Source: Leifsonia sp. fls2-241-R2A-40a (GTDB taxonomy: Bacteria > Actinomycetota > Actinomycetes > Actinomycetales > Microbacteriaceae). From it: a stretch of 64,000 nucleotides of DNA. Positions 52,624-61,419 of the stretch are shown piece after piece. The notes below the pieces were generated by a model, which ran no database searches, was not told the origin of the DNA, and saw only the letters and a program-made list of their open reading frames with translations. The translations under genes and the position numbers were made by a program. The stretch covers positions 1,736,001 through 1,800,000 of the forward strand of contig NZ_JARVRS010000001.1 in the NCBI RefSeq assembly GCF_030209575.1. Direction: 5' to 3'. How positions within the stretch are numbered: the stretch's first letter is position 1; each line of letters begins with the position of its first letter.

Positions 52624-53907
52624 CTAGAACCAGGTGCTCAGCCGCGGCGGAACCGCCGTACGGAACAGGCGGTCGAGCGCATCCGCGTCGCCCTGGATGC
52701 GGCCGGCGACGGCGAGGCCGCGCGCCGTGTCGTGGCCGAGGTACACGCTCCCCAGAGCGTTGACCGGCAGCGTCACGTCGGTCGCATCGTCGGTCGCGGC
52801 GACCTCCGCACGTCCGTCGGTGACGGTCAGCCGGTAGCGGCCGTCGGCGATGCCGAAGTCGTCCGCCACCTCGAGCACCAGCGAGCCGTCGCGCTCGTAG
52901 CTGCGGGCCTGCAGCGCAGCGGGAACATCGAGGATGCGCACCCACAGGTGGTCCTGAACCGACGTGACCTGCGCTCCGCGGATGTCCGACACCAGGGCGG
53001 GGAGGGGCTCGTCGACCCCGCGCGTCCACACCTTGACGTTCGCCACCAGGTCGAGTTCGAGCAGGTACCGCCATAGCGCGGTGAGGGCGTCGTCGGTCGC
53101 GGCGGCCAGGTAGTTCACCTCGACCGTGTGGCGGGTGAAGTCGACCTCGTCGCCCTTCACGAGGTACGACACGAAGCCCTCCGGCTCGCCGGACAGCGAG
53201 TCGTAACGGACCAGGCGGTACTTGTCGGCCTCCGGGTCCCCCTTCAGCGGACCGGTGAGGCGGTGGGCGAGGTACGTCTCCAAGCCGATCTCACCGGCGC
53301 GGCCGGCCATCACGCGGTCGAGCACGCCCTCGGCGGTGTCGCGGTACTCCTCCGGGTCGGTGAACGACAGGCGGCCCGTCATCTCGGTGCCCGCCCACCG
53401 CACGCGCTTCGTGTCGATGGTCCAGGAGGTCGCGTAGGTGGCCGGGCCGAAGCCCCAGCGGCCGTAGATGACCGACTCCGAGACGGTGAGGATGGCGAGC
53501 GGAATCCCCAGCTCGTGCGCGCTGCGCAGTTCGGAGCCCAGGAGCGCCCGGGCGATCCCGCGGCGGCGGTGCGTGGGTGCGACGGTGACCGAGCTGATCG
53601 CCCACGCATCCACCCGTTCGCCGCCCGGCACGGTCAGCGGTGCGACCCACGAGTTGACGGTGCCGACCGGCTCCTGGGCCGGGATGGCGTCGTCGTAGAC
53701 GCCGGTGGTTCGACGGCCGCCGAGGTACCCGCGCGCCTCCTCGAGCACCTCCTTCTTGGGCCGCTCGCTGTGGAACCCGCGGAAGTCGGCGCGGATCCAG
53801 CCGTCGAAGGCGTCGGCATCCGTCGTGTCGACCAGCGCGAGTCGCAGGCCGCCCGCGGAGAGGTCGCGTTCGGAGGTGGGGTCGATGGGCTGGCTGAGGA
53901 AGTCCAT
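52624..53907 (-). CDS. Eis-type GNAT N-acetyltransferase
   Basis: 427 residues. The acetyl-CoA loop is VTVAPTHRRRGIARALL (core RRRGIA), preceded by AISSVTV and followed by YGRWGFGPA, as in the Eis family of aminoglycoside/polyamine acetyltransferases. The remainder contains the second GNAT-like and SCP2-like domains. The chain ends in a C-terminal Phe (RLSTWF), and the free carboxylate of the last residue is catalytic in Eis. Substrate is unproven. ATG 53907 lies 6 nt after TACGGT (minus strand 53914-53919), a leaderless-type start. Confidence 0.88.
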   Translation of the reverse strand: MDFLSQPIDPTSERDLSAGGLRLALVDTTDADAFDGWIRADFRGFHSERPKKEVLEEARGYLGGRRTTGVYDDAIPAQEPVGTVNSWVAPLTVPGGERVDAWAISSVTVAPTHRRRGIARALLGSELRSAHELGIPLAILTVSESVIYGRWGFGPATYATSWTIDTKRVRWAGTEMTGRLSFTDPEEYRDTAEGVLDRVMAGRAGEIGLETYLAHRLTGPLKGDPEADKYRLVRYDSLSGEPEGFVSYLVKGDEVDFTRHTVEVNYLAAATDDALTALWRYLLELDLVANVKVWTRGVDEPLPALVSDIRGAQVTSVQDHLWVRILDVPAALQARSYERDGSLVLEVADDFGIADGRYRLTVTDGRAEVAATDDATDVTLPVNALGSVYLGHDTARGLAVAGRIQGDADALDRLFRTAVPPRLSTWF

Positions 53908-53990
53908 CCCCTCACCGTATCGGGCGCCCCCGACCTGCGGCAGGGCTCAGACCGGAGGGACGCGCGGTCGCCGTCCGCTAGCGTTGAAGC

Positions 53991-54281
53991 ATGAAGGTGC
54001 GTGGACTCATCCAGAGCAGCGAGACCCGCGAGCTCACGGCCGAGGCGGATGATGCGGACTCCGCGCGTTCGCGGATCGAGGAGCAGGTCCCCGAGGGCTT
54101 CGACCTGCTGCAGGTGCACAACGCGATGCCGCGCGGCGGCCGCGTGATCGCCAAGGCGATCATCCGCGAGGCCGCGGTCCAGGAGATCGAGGCCGAGGGC
54201 GCCGACTACGCGGCCGCCCGCGACGCGCTGCGTGCGGCGGTCCCGGCCACGCACCGCCTCCTCACCATCGTCGTCGCCTAG
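53991..54281 (+). CDS. hypothetical protein (96 aa)
   Basis: A soluble protein MKVRGLIQSSETRELTAEAD... with VPEGFDLLQVHNAMPRGGRVIAKAIIRE in the middle (cores GFDLLQVHNAM and RVIAKAIIRE) and a long acidic helix after it. No domain recognised; the fold may be a small alpha/beta sandwich. ATG 53991 lies 6 nt after TAGCGT (53979-53984), so a leaderless mRNA is likely. It converges on the SDR gene at 54300. Confidence 0.65.
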   Translation: MKVRGLIQSSETRELTAEADDADSARSRIEEQVPEGFDLLQVHNAMPRGGRVIAKAIIREAAVQEIEAEGADYAAARDALRAAVPATHRLLTIVVA

Positions 54282-54299
54282 CGCGGCGGGAACGAGCGC

Positions 54300-55223
54300 T
54301 CAGGGGAGCGGGAACGGCTGCCCCGAGGCCTGCTCGAAGAGCGGCCAGAGCGCGGCTCCGAGGCGCGGCGAGCGGGAGGCGCGCGTCGCGGGGGTGTGGA
54401 CGGGCGCGCCCTTCGTCCAGGCGGCCGGGCCGAGGTAGTCGCCGCCGGCGACCGCGGGGTCGAGCACCGCGCGAACAGGCACGTGGGCACCGTCGTCCTT
54501 GCCCTGCGTCCACGCGGCCTGGAGGTTGTCGACGAAACGCTTGGCGCGTGACGGCTGGTTGACGCCGCGAATGCCGGGCGTCCGCCCCGAGGTCGAGTAT
54601 CCAGGATGCACCACCACGCTCTGCACGGTCGACCCGGCCGCACGCAGGCGGCGGTCCAGCTCGAAGCCGAACACCTGCGCCGCGACCTTCGACCCCGAGT
54701 AGGCGCGCCACGAGGTGTACGAGTCCTTCAGCTGGAGGTCGTCCAGGCGGACGCGGCCCAGCCGGGACGCCAGCGAGCCGAGCGTGACGATCCGCGACCC
54801 CGGCATGCGTTCCAGCGCCGGCAGCGCGCGCGCCACCAGCCGGAAGTGGCCGAGGACGTTCGTGGAGAGGACGAGCTCGTTGCCCTCCTCGTCGGTCCGG
54901 CGCTCGCGGGGCGGGTGGACGATCCCGGCGTTCAGCACCAGCGCATCCACTCGGTCCTGGGCCAGCAGCGCGTCGGCGGCGGCGTCGATCGAGCGCCGGT
55001 CCGTCACGTCCAGCGGCATGGCCTCGACGGTCGCCCGCGGCACCCGGCGACGGATCGTCGAGACCGCCGCCTCGGCCCGCTCGGGGTCGCGGCAGGCGAG
55101 CACCACGTGCGCGCCGGCGCGAGCGAGCTGCTCGGAAGTCCAATACCCCACACCGGCGTTGGCCCCGGTGACGACGACCGTCCGGCCGCGCGCGTCCGGA
55201 AGCGCGGTGACGTCCCAGCCCAC
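54300..55223 (-). CDS. SDR-family oxidoreductase (retinol-dehydrogenase-like)
   Basis: 307 residues: TGANAGVGYWTSEQLA cofactor motif at the N-terminus, LDVTDR for NAD(P) ribose, VLNAG (NNAG variant) and catalytic YSGSKVA near 185. The long C-terminal part with GVNQPSRAKR fits the WWOX/retinol-dehydrogenase-like subgroup. Substrate unknown. The GTG start follows the chorismate mutase stop by 3 bp, implying one transcript. No ribosome site is visible, so it probably relies on coupling. Confidence 0.85.
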   Translation of the reverse strand: MGWDVTALPDARGRTVVVTGANAGVGYWTSEQLARAGAHVVLACRDPERAEAAVSTIRRRVPRATVEAMPLDVTDRRSIDAAADALLAQDRVDALVLNAGIVHPPRERRTDEEGNELVLSTNVLGHFRLVARALPALERMPGSRIVTLGSLASRLGRVRLDDLQLKDSYTSWRAYSGSKVAAQVFGFELDRRLRAAGSTVQSVVVHPGYSTSGRTPGIRGVNQPSRAKRFVDNLQAAWTQGKDDGAHVPVRAVLDPAVAGGDYLGPAAWTKGAPVHTPATRASRSPRLGAALWPLFEQASGQPFPLP

Positions 55224-55226
55224 CCG

Positions 55227-55541
55227 CTACTTGCCGTTCTCGACGGCGATGCGCTCGTGGTGGTGGATGACCTCGGCGACGATGAACGTCAGGAACTTCT
55301 CCGCGAACGCGGGGTCGAGGTGGCTCTCCTCGGCCAGGGCGCGCAGCCGCTGGATCTGCTCCTTCTCGCGCTCGGGATCCGCGGGAGGGAGTCCGTGCGC
55401 GGCCTTCAGCGCGCCCACCTGCTGCGTGAACTTGAACCGCTCGGCGAGCATGTGGATGACCGCGGCGTCGATGTTGTCGATGCTCTGGCGGATGCTGTGC
55501 AGCTCTTGGAGTGCGGCCGCCACGTCGCTGTTCTCGGGCAT
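55227..55541 (-). CDS. chorismate mutase (AroQ type)
   Basis: 104 residues, all helical, matching monofunctional AroQ. The active-site Arg/Lys set can be placed in IRQSIDNIDAAVIHMLAERFK and QVGALKA, with the late helix REKEQIQRL. It converts chorismate to prephenate for Phe/Tyr synthesis. ATG 55541 lies 6 nt after TAGGGT (minus strand 55548-55553), giving a leaderless start. It is followed by the SDR gene. No secretion signal is seen. Confidence 0.9.
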   Translation of the reverse strand: MPENSDVAAALQELHSIRQSIDNIDAAVIHMLAERFKFTQQVGALKAAHGLPPADPEREKEQIQRLRALAEESHLDPAFAEKFLTFIVAEVIHHHERIAVENGK

Positions 55542-55558
55542 GCTCCGACCCTACCGGG

Positions 55559-56890
55559 TCACAGTGTGGGCGACGGCTCGGCGAGCACCCGTGCCAGCAC
55601 CGGCCGGGTGGCGCGGAGAGCAGCCCACACGAGCAGGATGCCCGCGGCCAGGCAGCCGGCCACGGTGACGAGAGTGAGGGGCGCGAGCAGGAGGCTCGCC
55701 CCGGTCAGCGGGAAGAGCACGACGGCCGCGGTCACCGCCGAGCCGATGGACGTGATCCGCAGCGGCGAGAGCACCGCCCGGCTACGCGCGGCGTTGATCT
55801 CGCTGACGGGCATCCCGATGCGGTCGAGGCTGACGTAGAGGTCGCGACGGTCGAGGATGGCGGCGGCCTGGTTGACGCCGGCGGCGCACGCGACCATCAG
55901 GAACGACGCCACGATCGTGATGAGCACACCGGTCCGGATGTCGCCGACGAGGGTCAGCGTCTCGGAGTCGGCTCCGCCCGCGGCGAGGTCGATGAGGGCG
56001 ACGCCGACGCCGGCGAAGACCGCCACGAAGCTCGTCATGGCCACGCCGGACACCTGGCGCCAGGCCGCTTTCGGCGATTCGAGCACGCTCCGTGCGGCCA
56101 GCAGACGGCGCGCGGTGCGTGCACGGCGCGCCTGACCGGTGGCGACCAGCCGCAGCACCCACGGGCCGATCAGGTTGAGCACCGCGATGCTGCCGCCGAA
56201 ACCGACGGCCAGCACGGCCATGACGATGCCGAGTGTGGGCGCGCCCTGGACCAGTGACAGCAGGCCGAAGGCGACCGCGAGCACCGCGACGGTCACGACG
56301 ACGCGCACCCAGTGCAGGCGGGGCGCCTGCTGCCGCGTCCGGACCCCGAGCGGCGACAGGATGACGCTGCGCAGTCCCACGACCGCGCTCAGGGCGGCGA
56401 GGGCCCCGATACCCACGATCGTGACCGCGATCCAGAGCGGATTCAGCAGGACGGACATCCCGAGCGCCTCTCCGCGGAACGGGATGAGCGCCACCAGCGG
56501 CGTAACGGTCAGGTACACGACCACACCGGCGACCGCGCCCACGACCGCCAGAGCGGTCGACTCGATGACGGTGAGCGCGGTCACCAGGCGCGGCGTCGCG
56601 CCGAGCAGGCGCAACCCGGCGAGGCGGTCGTCGCGCCGCCGTGCCGAGAGCCGGGCGGCCGAACCGCCCAGGCCGACGAGCGGCACCACCAGCAGCGACA
56701 GGGCGACCACGGCCAGCAGCTGGTAGACCGCAGCCGACTCGTCCGTCCAGGAGAAGAACGCCTGCGCGCCACCGGCGACGATGAGGAGCAAGGCGGTCAC
56801 CACCGCGAACGCGACGACCGGCAGCACGACGGTCGAACGGGCGGTCGCGCTGCGGCGGGCGAACAGCCAGGCCAGGCGGAGGGTCGTCAT
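55559..56890 (-). CDS. ABC transporter permease (FtsX-like)
   Basis: 443 residues with about eight helices arranged as two four-helix halves, each with an FtsX-like loop (KAAWRQVSGVAMTSFVAVFAGVGVALI is the second-half helix pair, core WRQVSGVAMTSF). It forms the membrane part of an exporter or sensor with the ATPase whose gene overlaps it by 4 bp (ATGA). The first half has a short extracellular loop, so it is not a MacB-type with a large periplasmic domain. Substrate unknown. Confidence 0.85.
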   Translation of the reverse strand: MTTLRLAWLFARRSATARSTVVLPVVAFAVVTALLLIVAGGAQAFFSWTDESAAVYQLLAVVALSLLVVPLVGLGGSAARLSARRRDDRLAGLRLLGATPRLVTALTVIESTALAVVGAVAGVVVYLTVTPLVALIPFRGEALGMSVLLNPLWIAVTIVGIGALAALSAVVGLRSVILSPLGVRTRQQAPRLHWVRVVVTVAVLAVAFGLLSLVQGAPTLGIVMAVLAVGFGGSIAVLNLIGPWVLRLVATGQARRARTARRLLAARSVLESPKAAWRQVSGVAMTSFVAVFAGVGVALIDLAAGGADSETLTLVGDIRTGVLITIVASFLMVACAAGVNQAAAILDRRDLYVSLDRIGMPVSEINAARSRAVLSPLRITSIGSAVTAAVVLFPLTGASLLLAPLTLVTVAGCLAAGILLVWAALRATRPVLARVLAEPSPTL

Positions 56891-57606
56891 CGTGCGCTCA
56901 CCCCGTCCACGATGCGGCCGTCCGCCAGCCGCAGCACGCGCGAGCAGCGCGCGGCCACCGTCTCATCGTGGGTGACCACGACGAGGGAGCGCCCGCGCTC
57001 GGTGGTCGAGCGGATGAGCGCATCCATCACCTCGGCGGAGGTCTGCGAGTCGAGAGCGCCGGTCGGTTCGTCGGCGAAGACGACGGCGGCCCCGGTGGTC
57101 TGCGCCCGCGCGATGGCGACGCGCTGCGCCTGGCCACCCGACAGCTGGCCGATGCGGCGCGACTCGAATCCGGCAAGGCCGAGCGCGGCGAGCCACATCG
57201 CGGCCGTCTGCTCGGCGGCGCGCCGATCCGTCCCGGTGAGCATCAGCGGCAGGGCCACGTTCTCCACCGCGGTCAGCTCGGGCAGCAGCAGCCCCTGCTG
57301 GAAGACGAAGCCGAAGGACTCCCGGCGCAGCCGTGACCGGCCGGCCTCATCGAGAGCGGTCAGCTCCAATGCGCCCGCCGAGGTGGACAGGACCACGGAA
57401 CCCGTGTCGGGTGGAATGATTCCCGCGAGGCAGTGCAGCAGGGTCGTCTTCCCCGAGCCGGATGCCCCCATGATCGCGACGGACTCGCCCGGCTGCAGCC
57501 GGAAGTCGACGCCCGCCAAGGCGGTGGACGGGCCGTAGCTCTTGGTGAGGGCTGTCGCGGCGAGGACGGGCGGAGCCGCAGGCGCGGCATGTGGTGCTGA
57601 AGTCAT
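56887..57606 (-). CDS. ABC transporter ATP-binding protein (LolD/MacB-type)
   Basis: 239 residues with Walker A GASGSGKTT, Q-loop VFQQGLLLPELT, signature LSGGQAQR, Walker B VVFADEPTGALD and H-loop VVTHDETVA, all intact. The FFQQ-type Q-loop and TGALD ending are those of the exporter/FtsE-like group. It drives the overlapping FtsX-like permease. ATG 57606 was chosen because the ABC fold begins soon after; an extension of 17 codons upstream is less plausible. Confidence 0.92.
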   Translation of the reverse strand: MTSAPHAAPAAPPVLAATALTKSYGPSTALAGVDFRLQPGESVAIMGASGSGKTTLLHCLAGIIPPDTGSVVLSTSAGALELTALDEAGRSRLRRESFGFVFQQGLLLPELTAVENVALPLMLTGTDRRAAEQTAAMWLAALGLAGFESRRIGQLSGGQAQRVAIARAQTTGAAVVFADEPTGALDSQTSAEVMDALIRSTTERGRSLVVVTHDETVAARCSRVLRLADGRIVDGVSAR

Positions 57607-57709
57607 GCCTCCAGCCTGGCGATCCGCCCGTCCGGCGGCATCGGCCGCAAGGGGCATCGCTGGGCGGCGGCATCATCCCGTGGATGTCGTCCCCTGGTAC
57701 GACGTGGGC

Positions 57710-59203
57710 TCAGCCGGCGGCGACCCGGCCCACCTTCTCGGTCTTGTCCCACTTCGCTTCGGCGCCCCCGAGCTCCTTGAGGTAGGAGTCGAACGTGATC
57801 GCGCACAGCAGCGATCCGTAGCCCGCCAGGTAGATCAGCGTGGGAGCCAGCCAGCGACCGGCGCGCGTCTTCTCGGACTTCCGCGCCAGCCACGCGAACA
57901 CCATCGAGAAGGGGATCCAGATGTAGATCGCGAGCGTGAGAGCGAAGAGCGCGGCGGTGCTGAGTGTCACCCCGAACAGCCCGGGCAGCCAGACGAGTGT
58001 CACCGGAGGGAACAGCGCGGTGATCATGACCAACATGTTGATGATGCCGGGGAAGAGCAGGACGTGGCCCAGCTCCTTCTTCGTCGTCGCGCCGTCGGTC
58101 AGCGAGCCGAGGACCAGCACGAACAGGTACGCGAGTGCGGCGGAGATCCAGAGCAGCCGGAACACCCCGGTGGCGATCTCGTTCTGCAGGAAGAGCAGCC
58201 CGGCCAGACCGATCGACGACAGGATCATGATGAGCGGCAGCAGCCACAGGCTGAACCACACGATCCCGAAGCTGATGCCCCCCAGGTGGTGCGTGCGGGA
58301 GGGACGGAACCAGACCTTCGAGTAGCGAGCGGTGACGGAGACGTTGCCGCGCGCCCAGCGCAGGCGCTGCTTCCACAGCCCGTCGATCGCCCGCGGCTCC
58401 TCGGCCAGGACGTGCGCGTGCGGCTCGAAGACGACCTTGCGGCCCTGCAGCTGCGTCTCGAACGTGGTGATGGTGTCCTCGGCGAGCGTGCTGGTGTCGA
58501 TGCGGCCGCCGATGGCGAGCAGGTTCTCGCGCGTGTGCAGCTGCGCTCCGCCGGCGAGGCAGGCCTGGGCGCCGAGCACGTTCTGAGCTCGTCGGGCCGC
58601 GGGCTGCGACAGCACGTACTCCGTGCTGATGAACTTGGTCAGGTAGTTGCGGTCGGCGCTGCCCTCGCGGATGTAGGCGGAGACGGCCCCGACCTCGGGG
58701 TCGGCGAGGTGGCGCGTCATCCGGCGCAGCGACGTGGGCGTGTAGATGACGTCGGCGTCCATGATGAGGAGCGCCTCCATCCAGTCGTCCTCCAGCACCT
58801 TCGCGATGCCGTGGTTGAGCGTGTGCGCCTTGCCCTGGCCGCCCTGCTGCCTACGCAGCAGGTGGACGTTGCCGGGGTACTGGGCGGCGCGATCGCGGAC
58901 GACGTCGGGGGTGTCGTCGGTGCTCGCGTCGTCGACGACGTAGATGCGCAGGGCCTCGCGCGGGTAGTCCAGCTTCATGAGGCGGTCGATGGATGCGCCG
59001 ATCACCGCACCCTCGTTCCAGGCGGGGACGACGATGGCCACGCGGGGGAGGTACGGAGCGGCCTTCTTGTAGTGGTTGATCCAGGCGTGGAAGGGGATCA
59101 CCACGAAGCTCGCGGCGGCCGCGATGACGGGGATGAGCCCGGAGAGCGCCAGGATCAGGCATACGACGACGCCGATCCACTGCAGCACGGTGAGAACGTC
59201 CAC
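57710..59203 (-). CDS. membrane family-2 glycosyltransferase
   Basis: 497 residues. An N-terminal helix (~5-30) precedes a GT2 domain with VVPAWNEGAVIG, VDDASTDDT, IMDADVIY (DxD), EDTITTF and KQRLRWARGN (QxxRW-like), then five or six helices. It resembles the second synthase class often called BcsA-like/icaA-like, probably making a beta-linked polymer or modifying the envelope. No partner sugar-nucleotide gene is adjacent, unlike the synthase at 8583. The GTG at 59203 has a GGGAGG site and is preferred over a longer frame that enters the terminator. Confidence 0.82.
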   Translation of the reverse strand: MDVLTVLQWIGVVVCLILALSGLIPVIAAAASFVVIPFHAWINHYKKAAPYLPRVAIVVPAWNEGAVIGASIDRLMKLDYPREALRIYVVDDASTDDTPDVVRDRAAQYPGNVHLLRRQQGGQGKAHTLNHGIAKVLEDDWMEALLIMDADVIYTPTSLRRMTRHLADPEVGAVSAYIREGSADRNYLTKFISTEYVLSQPAARRAQNVLGAQACLAGGAQLHTRENLLAIGGRIDTSTLAEDTITTFETQLQGRKVVFEPHAHVLAEEPRAIDGLWKQRLRWARGNVSVTARYSKVWFRPSRTHHLGGISFGIVWFSLWLLPLIMILSSIGLAGLLFLQNEIATGVFRLLWISAALAYLFVLVLGSLTDGATTKKELGHVLLFPGIINMLVMITALFPPVTLVWLPGLFGVTLSTAALFALTLAIYIWIPFSMVFAWLARKSEKTRAGRWLAPTLIYLAGYGSLLCAITFDSYLKELGGAEAKWDKTEKVGRVAAG

Positions 59204-59259
59204 CCCAAGACCTCCCTGTTCTACCCAGCACCCTATCGCGGAGCCGCCCGGCCCAGACG

Positions 59260-59291
59260 CGAACAGGCCCCGGTCTCCCGGGGCCTGTTCG
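59260..59291 (-). terminator. intrinsic terminator of the FMN reductase/LLM operon
   Basis: CGAACAGGCCCCGG (59260-59273) and CCGGGGCCTGTTCG (59278-59291) form a perfect 14-bp stem with a 4-nt TCTC loop. It lies between the FMN reductase stop and the GT2 start. Confidence 0.85.
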
Positions 59292-59324
59292 TGCACGGAA
59301 AAGCGGTCCGCTGCGGGATGCGCG

Positions 59325-60017
59325 CTAGCGGCGTGCTCCCGGCAGCGTGCCGCCCGCGGCCAGCCGCATGAGGTCCGACCCGAGGTCGATGCCGAGCTCG
59401 TTGCCGCCCGCCGAGCCGAACTCGTGCTGGTAGCTGTCCCACGAGGCGTCCGTGATCTTCGATTCGATCTCGGACTCCATCAGGACGACCAGCTCGCGCG
59501 CCGCGCGGTCGATGCGCTTGCCCAGCGCCTTGTCCTGCCAGTCCTCGGTGGAGGCGAAGACGGAGGTCGGCGTGGTCATCGTCCGCAGGAAGGCGAACAG
59601 CGAGCGCATCTCGCCGTCGACCACGAGCGCGTGGCGCGCGGTCCCGGCGGTGGCACCGAGGATCACGGGCTTGGCGATGAGGAGGTCGTTGTCGAGCACC
59701 TGGAAGAACGAGCTGAACAGTCCGCTCGCTTCGGCCTTGTAGACGGGGGCCGTCGCGATGATGCCGTCGGCCGAGCGCAGCGCCTCCACGGCCTTCGTGA
59801 ACTTCGGGCCCAGGTGGCCGGAGGCGAGTGCCGCCCCCAGCTCGGGCAGCAGCTCGCGCAGGTCGAGGTTGAGCGTCTCGACGGTGCGGCCGTCGCGCTG
59901 GGCGGCCGCCTCCACGCGGAGGGCGAGACGGTCTGCGAGCATCTTGGTGGACGACGGATCGCTGACCCCTGCGTTCACCACGACGACGCGGAACGGTCGC
60001 TGTGCGGTTGTGCTCAT
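59325..60017 (-). CDS. NAD(P)H-dependent FMN reductase (CE1759-type)
   Basis: 230 residues of flavodoxin-like fold: VVVNAGVSDPSSTKMLADRL at the N-terminus (FMN-phosphate loop SDPSST) and ATAPVYKAEASGLFSSFF (core APVYKAEASG) for the isoalloxazine side. Such reductases supply reduced flavin to a luciferase-like monooxygenase. Its partner is encoded 44 bp upstream (60062-61249). Ribosome site AGAAGGA precedes ATG 60017. A C-terminal ~30-residue addition follows the core fold. Confidence 0.87.
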   Translation of the reverse strand: MSTTAQRPFRVVVVNAGVSDPSSTKMLADRLALRVEAAAQRDGRTVETLNLDLRELLPELGAALASGHLGPKFTKAVEALRSADGIIATAPVYKAEASGLFSSFFQVLDNDLLIAKPVILGATAGTARHALVVDGEMRSLFAFLRTMTTPTSVFASTEDWQDKALGKRIDRAARELVVLMESEIESKITDASWDSYQHEFGSAGGNELGIDLGSDLMRLAAGGTLPGARR

Positions 60018-60061
60018 GGTGTGTCCTTCTCTCGGTTCGAGTCCGTTGGTGAGCGTCGGCG

Positions 60062-61249
60062 TCAGAGCGTCGGGTAGCTCGCCTGGAGCTCGGCCTCGGT
60101 GTCCTGGTAGGGCGATCCGCCGGTCACGTTGTCACCGCGGTTCGCGTTCGGGCGCGGCTGGCGCGGAGCCTGGTCGCCGTACTTGGCAGCGACGAGCGAC
60201 GCGTGGGTGGGGGCGTCCGGGGTCTCCGGGTCCTTGCGGGCCTCGGTCTCCTTGCGCAGCACCGGGATGACGTACTCGCCGAGCAGGTCGAGCTGCTCGA
60301 GCACGGTCTTCAGCGGCAGGCCGGCGTGGTCCATGAGGAAGAGCTGGCGCTGGTAGTCGCCGGCCCACTCGCGGAACGTGAGGGTCTTGTCGATGATCTC
60401 CTGCGGGCTGCCGACGCTCAGCGGCGTCGCGTCGGTGAACTCCTCCATCGTCGGGCCGTTGCCGTAGACGGGGGCCTCGTTGAAGTAGGGGCGGAACTGG
60501 TCCTTCGCGTCCTGCGAGTTCTTCGCGATGAAGGCCTGACCGCCCAGACCGACGATCGCCTCCTTGGCGGTGCCGTGGCCGTAGTGCTCGAAGCGCTCGC
60601 GGTAGAACGCGATGAGCCGCTGGAAGTGCTCCTTCGGCCAGAAGATGTTGTTGGCGAAGAAGCCGTTGCCGTAGAAGGCGGCCTGCTCGGCGATCTCCGG
60701 GGTGCGGATGCTGGCGTGCCAGACGAACGGGGGCACGTCGTCCAGCGGGCGCGGCGTGGAGGTGAAGCCCTGCAGCGGTGTGCGGAAGCGTCCCTCCCAG
60801 TCCACGACGTCCTCGCGCCACAGCCGGTGCAGGAGGTTGTAGTTCTCGAGCGCGAGCGGCAGGCTCTGGCGGATGTCCTGGCCGAACCACGGGTACACGG
60901 GGCCGGTGTTGCCGCGACCGACCATGAGGTCCATGCGGCCCTTCGACAGGTGCTGCAGCATCGCGTACTCCTCGGCGACGCGCACGGGGTCGTTCGTCGT
61001 GATCAGCGTGGTCGAGGTGGTGACCGTGAGCTTCTCGGTGAGGGCGGCGATGTGGGCCAGCAGGGTGGTGGGGGACGAGGAGAAGAACGGCGGGTTGTGG
61101 TGCTCGCCGATCGCGAAGACGTCCAGCCCGACCTCCTCCGCGTGCGTGGCGATCTTGACGATCGCGTCGATGCGCTCCGCCTCGCTCGGCGTCTCACCGG
61201 ACACCGGGTCGCGGGTGATGTCGCTGACGGAGAAGATTCCGTACTGCAT
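60062..61249 (-). CDS. luciferase-like FMN-dependent monooxygenase (CE1758-type)
   Basis: 395 residues with a TIM barrel. MQYGIFSVSDITRDP starts the fold; IGEHHNPPFF is the family active-site region, and LMVGRGNTGPVYPWFG the flavin-phosphate loop. It would oxidise an organic substrate using FMNH2 from the adjacent reductase; the two form the known CE1758/CE1759 pair. Substrate unknown. ATG 61249 has a GAGGAG site; an in-frame start further up is unlikely, as it includes the palindrome at 61282. Confidence 0.88.
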   Translation of the reverse strand: MQYGIFSVSDITRDPVSGETPSEAERIDAIVKIATHAEEVGLDVFAIGEHHNPPFFSSSPTTLLAHIAALTEKLTVTTSTTLITTNDPVRVAEEYAMLQHLSKGRMDLMVGRGNTGPVYPWFGQDIRQSLPLALENYNLLHRLWREDVVDWEGRFRTPLQGFTSTPRPLDDVPPFVWHASIRTPEIAEQAAFYGNGFFANNIFWPKEHFQRLIAFYRERFEHYGHGTAKEAIVGLGGQAFIAKNSQDAKDQFRPYFNEAPVYGNGPTMEEFTDATPLSVGSPQEIIDKTLTFREWAGDYQRQLFLMDHAGLPLKTVLEQLDLLGEYVIPVLRKETEARKDPETPDAPTHASLVAAKYGDQAPRQPRPNANRGDNVTGGSPYQDTEAELQASYPTL

Positions 61250-61281
61250 TGCTGGCTCCTCTTGTTGTTTGTCGCCGTATC

Positions 61282-61295
61282 TATGCAAACGCATA
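61282..61295 (-). promoter_or_regulatory. candidate operator upstream of the LLM/FMN reductase operon
   Basis: TATGC-AAAC-GCATA has perfect 5-bp arms (61282-61295) and lies 33 bp before the ATG, where a -10/-35 would be. The regulator is unknown; no regulator gene is adjacent. Confidence 0.5.
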
Positions 61296-61419
61296 CAACG
61301 CACGAGGCGGGAAAGTATTCCCGGTCCCATGATCCCCGTCCGGCACTCTGGCCGCATCTCGTGCATCGCTGTCCGATTTCCGCGCGCGGGCCGTCGGTGG
61401 CACCCGCTAGCGTCGAGGG

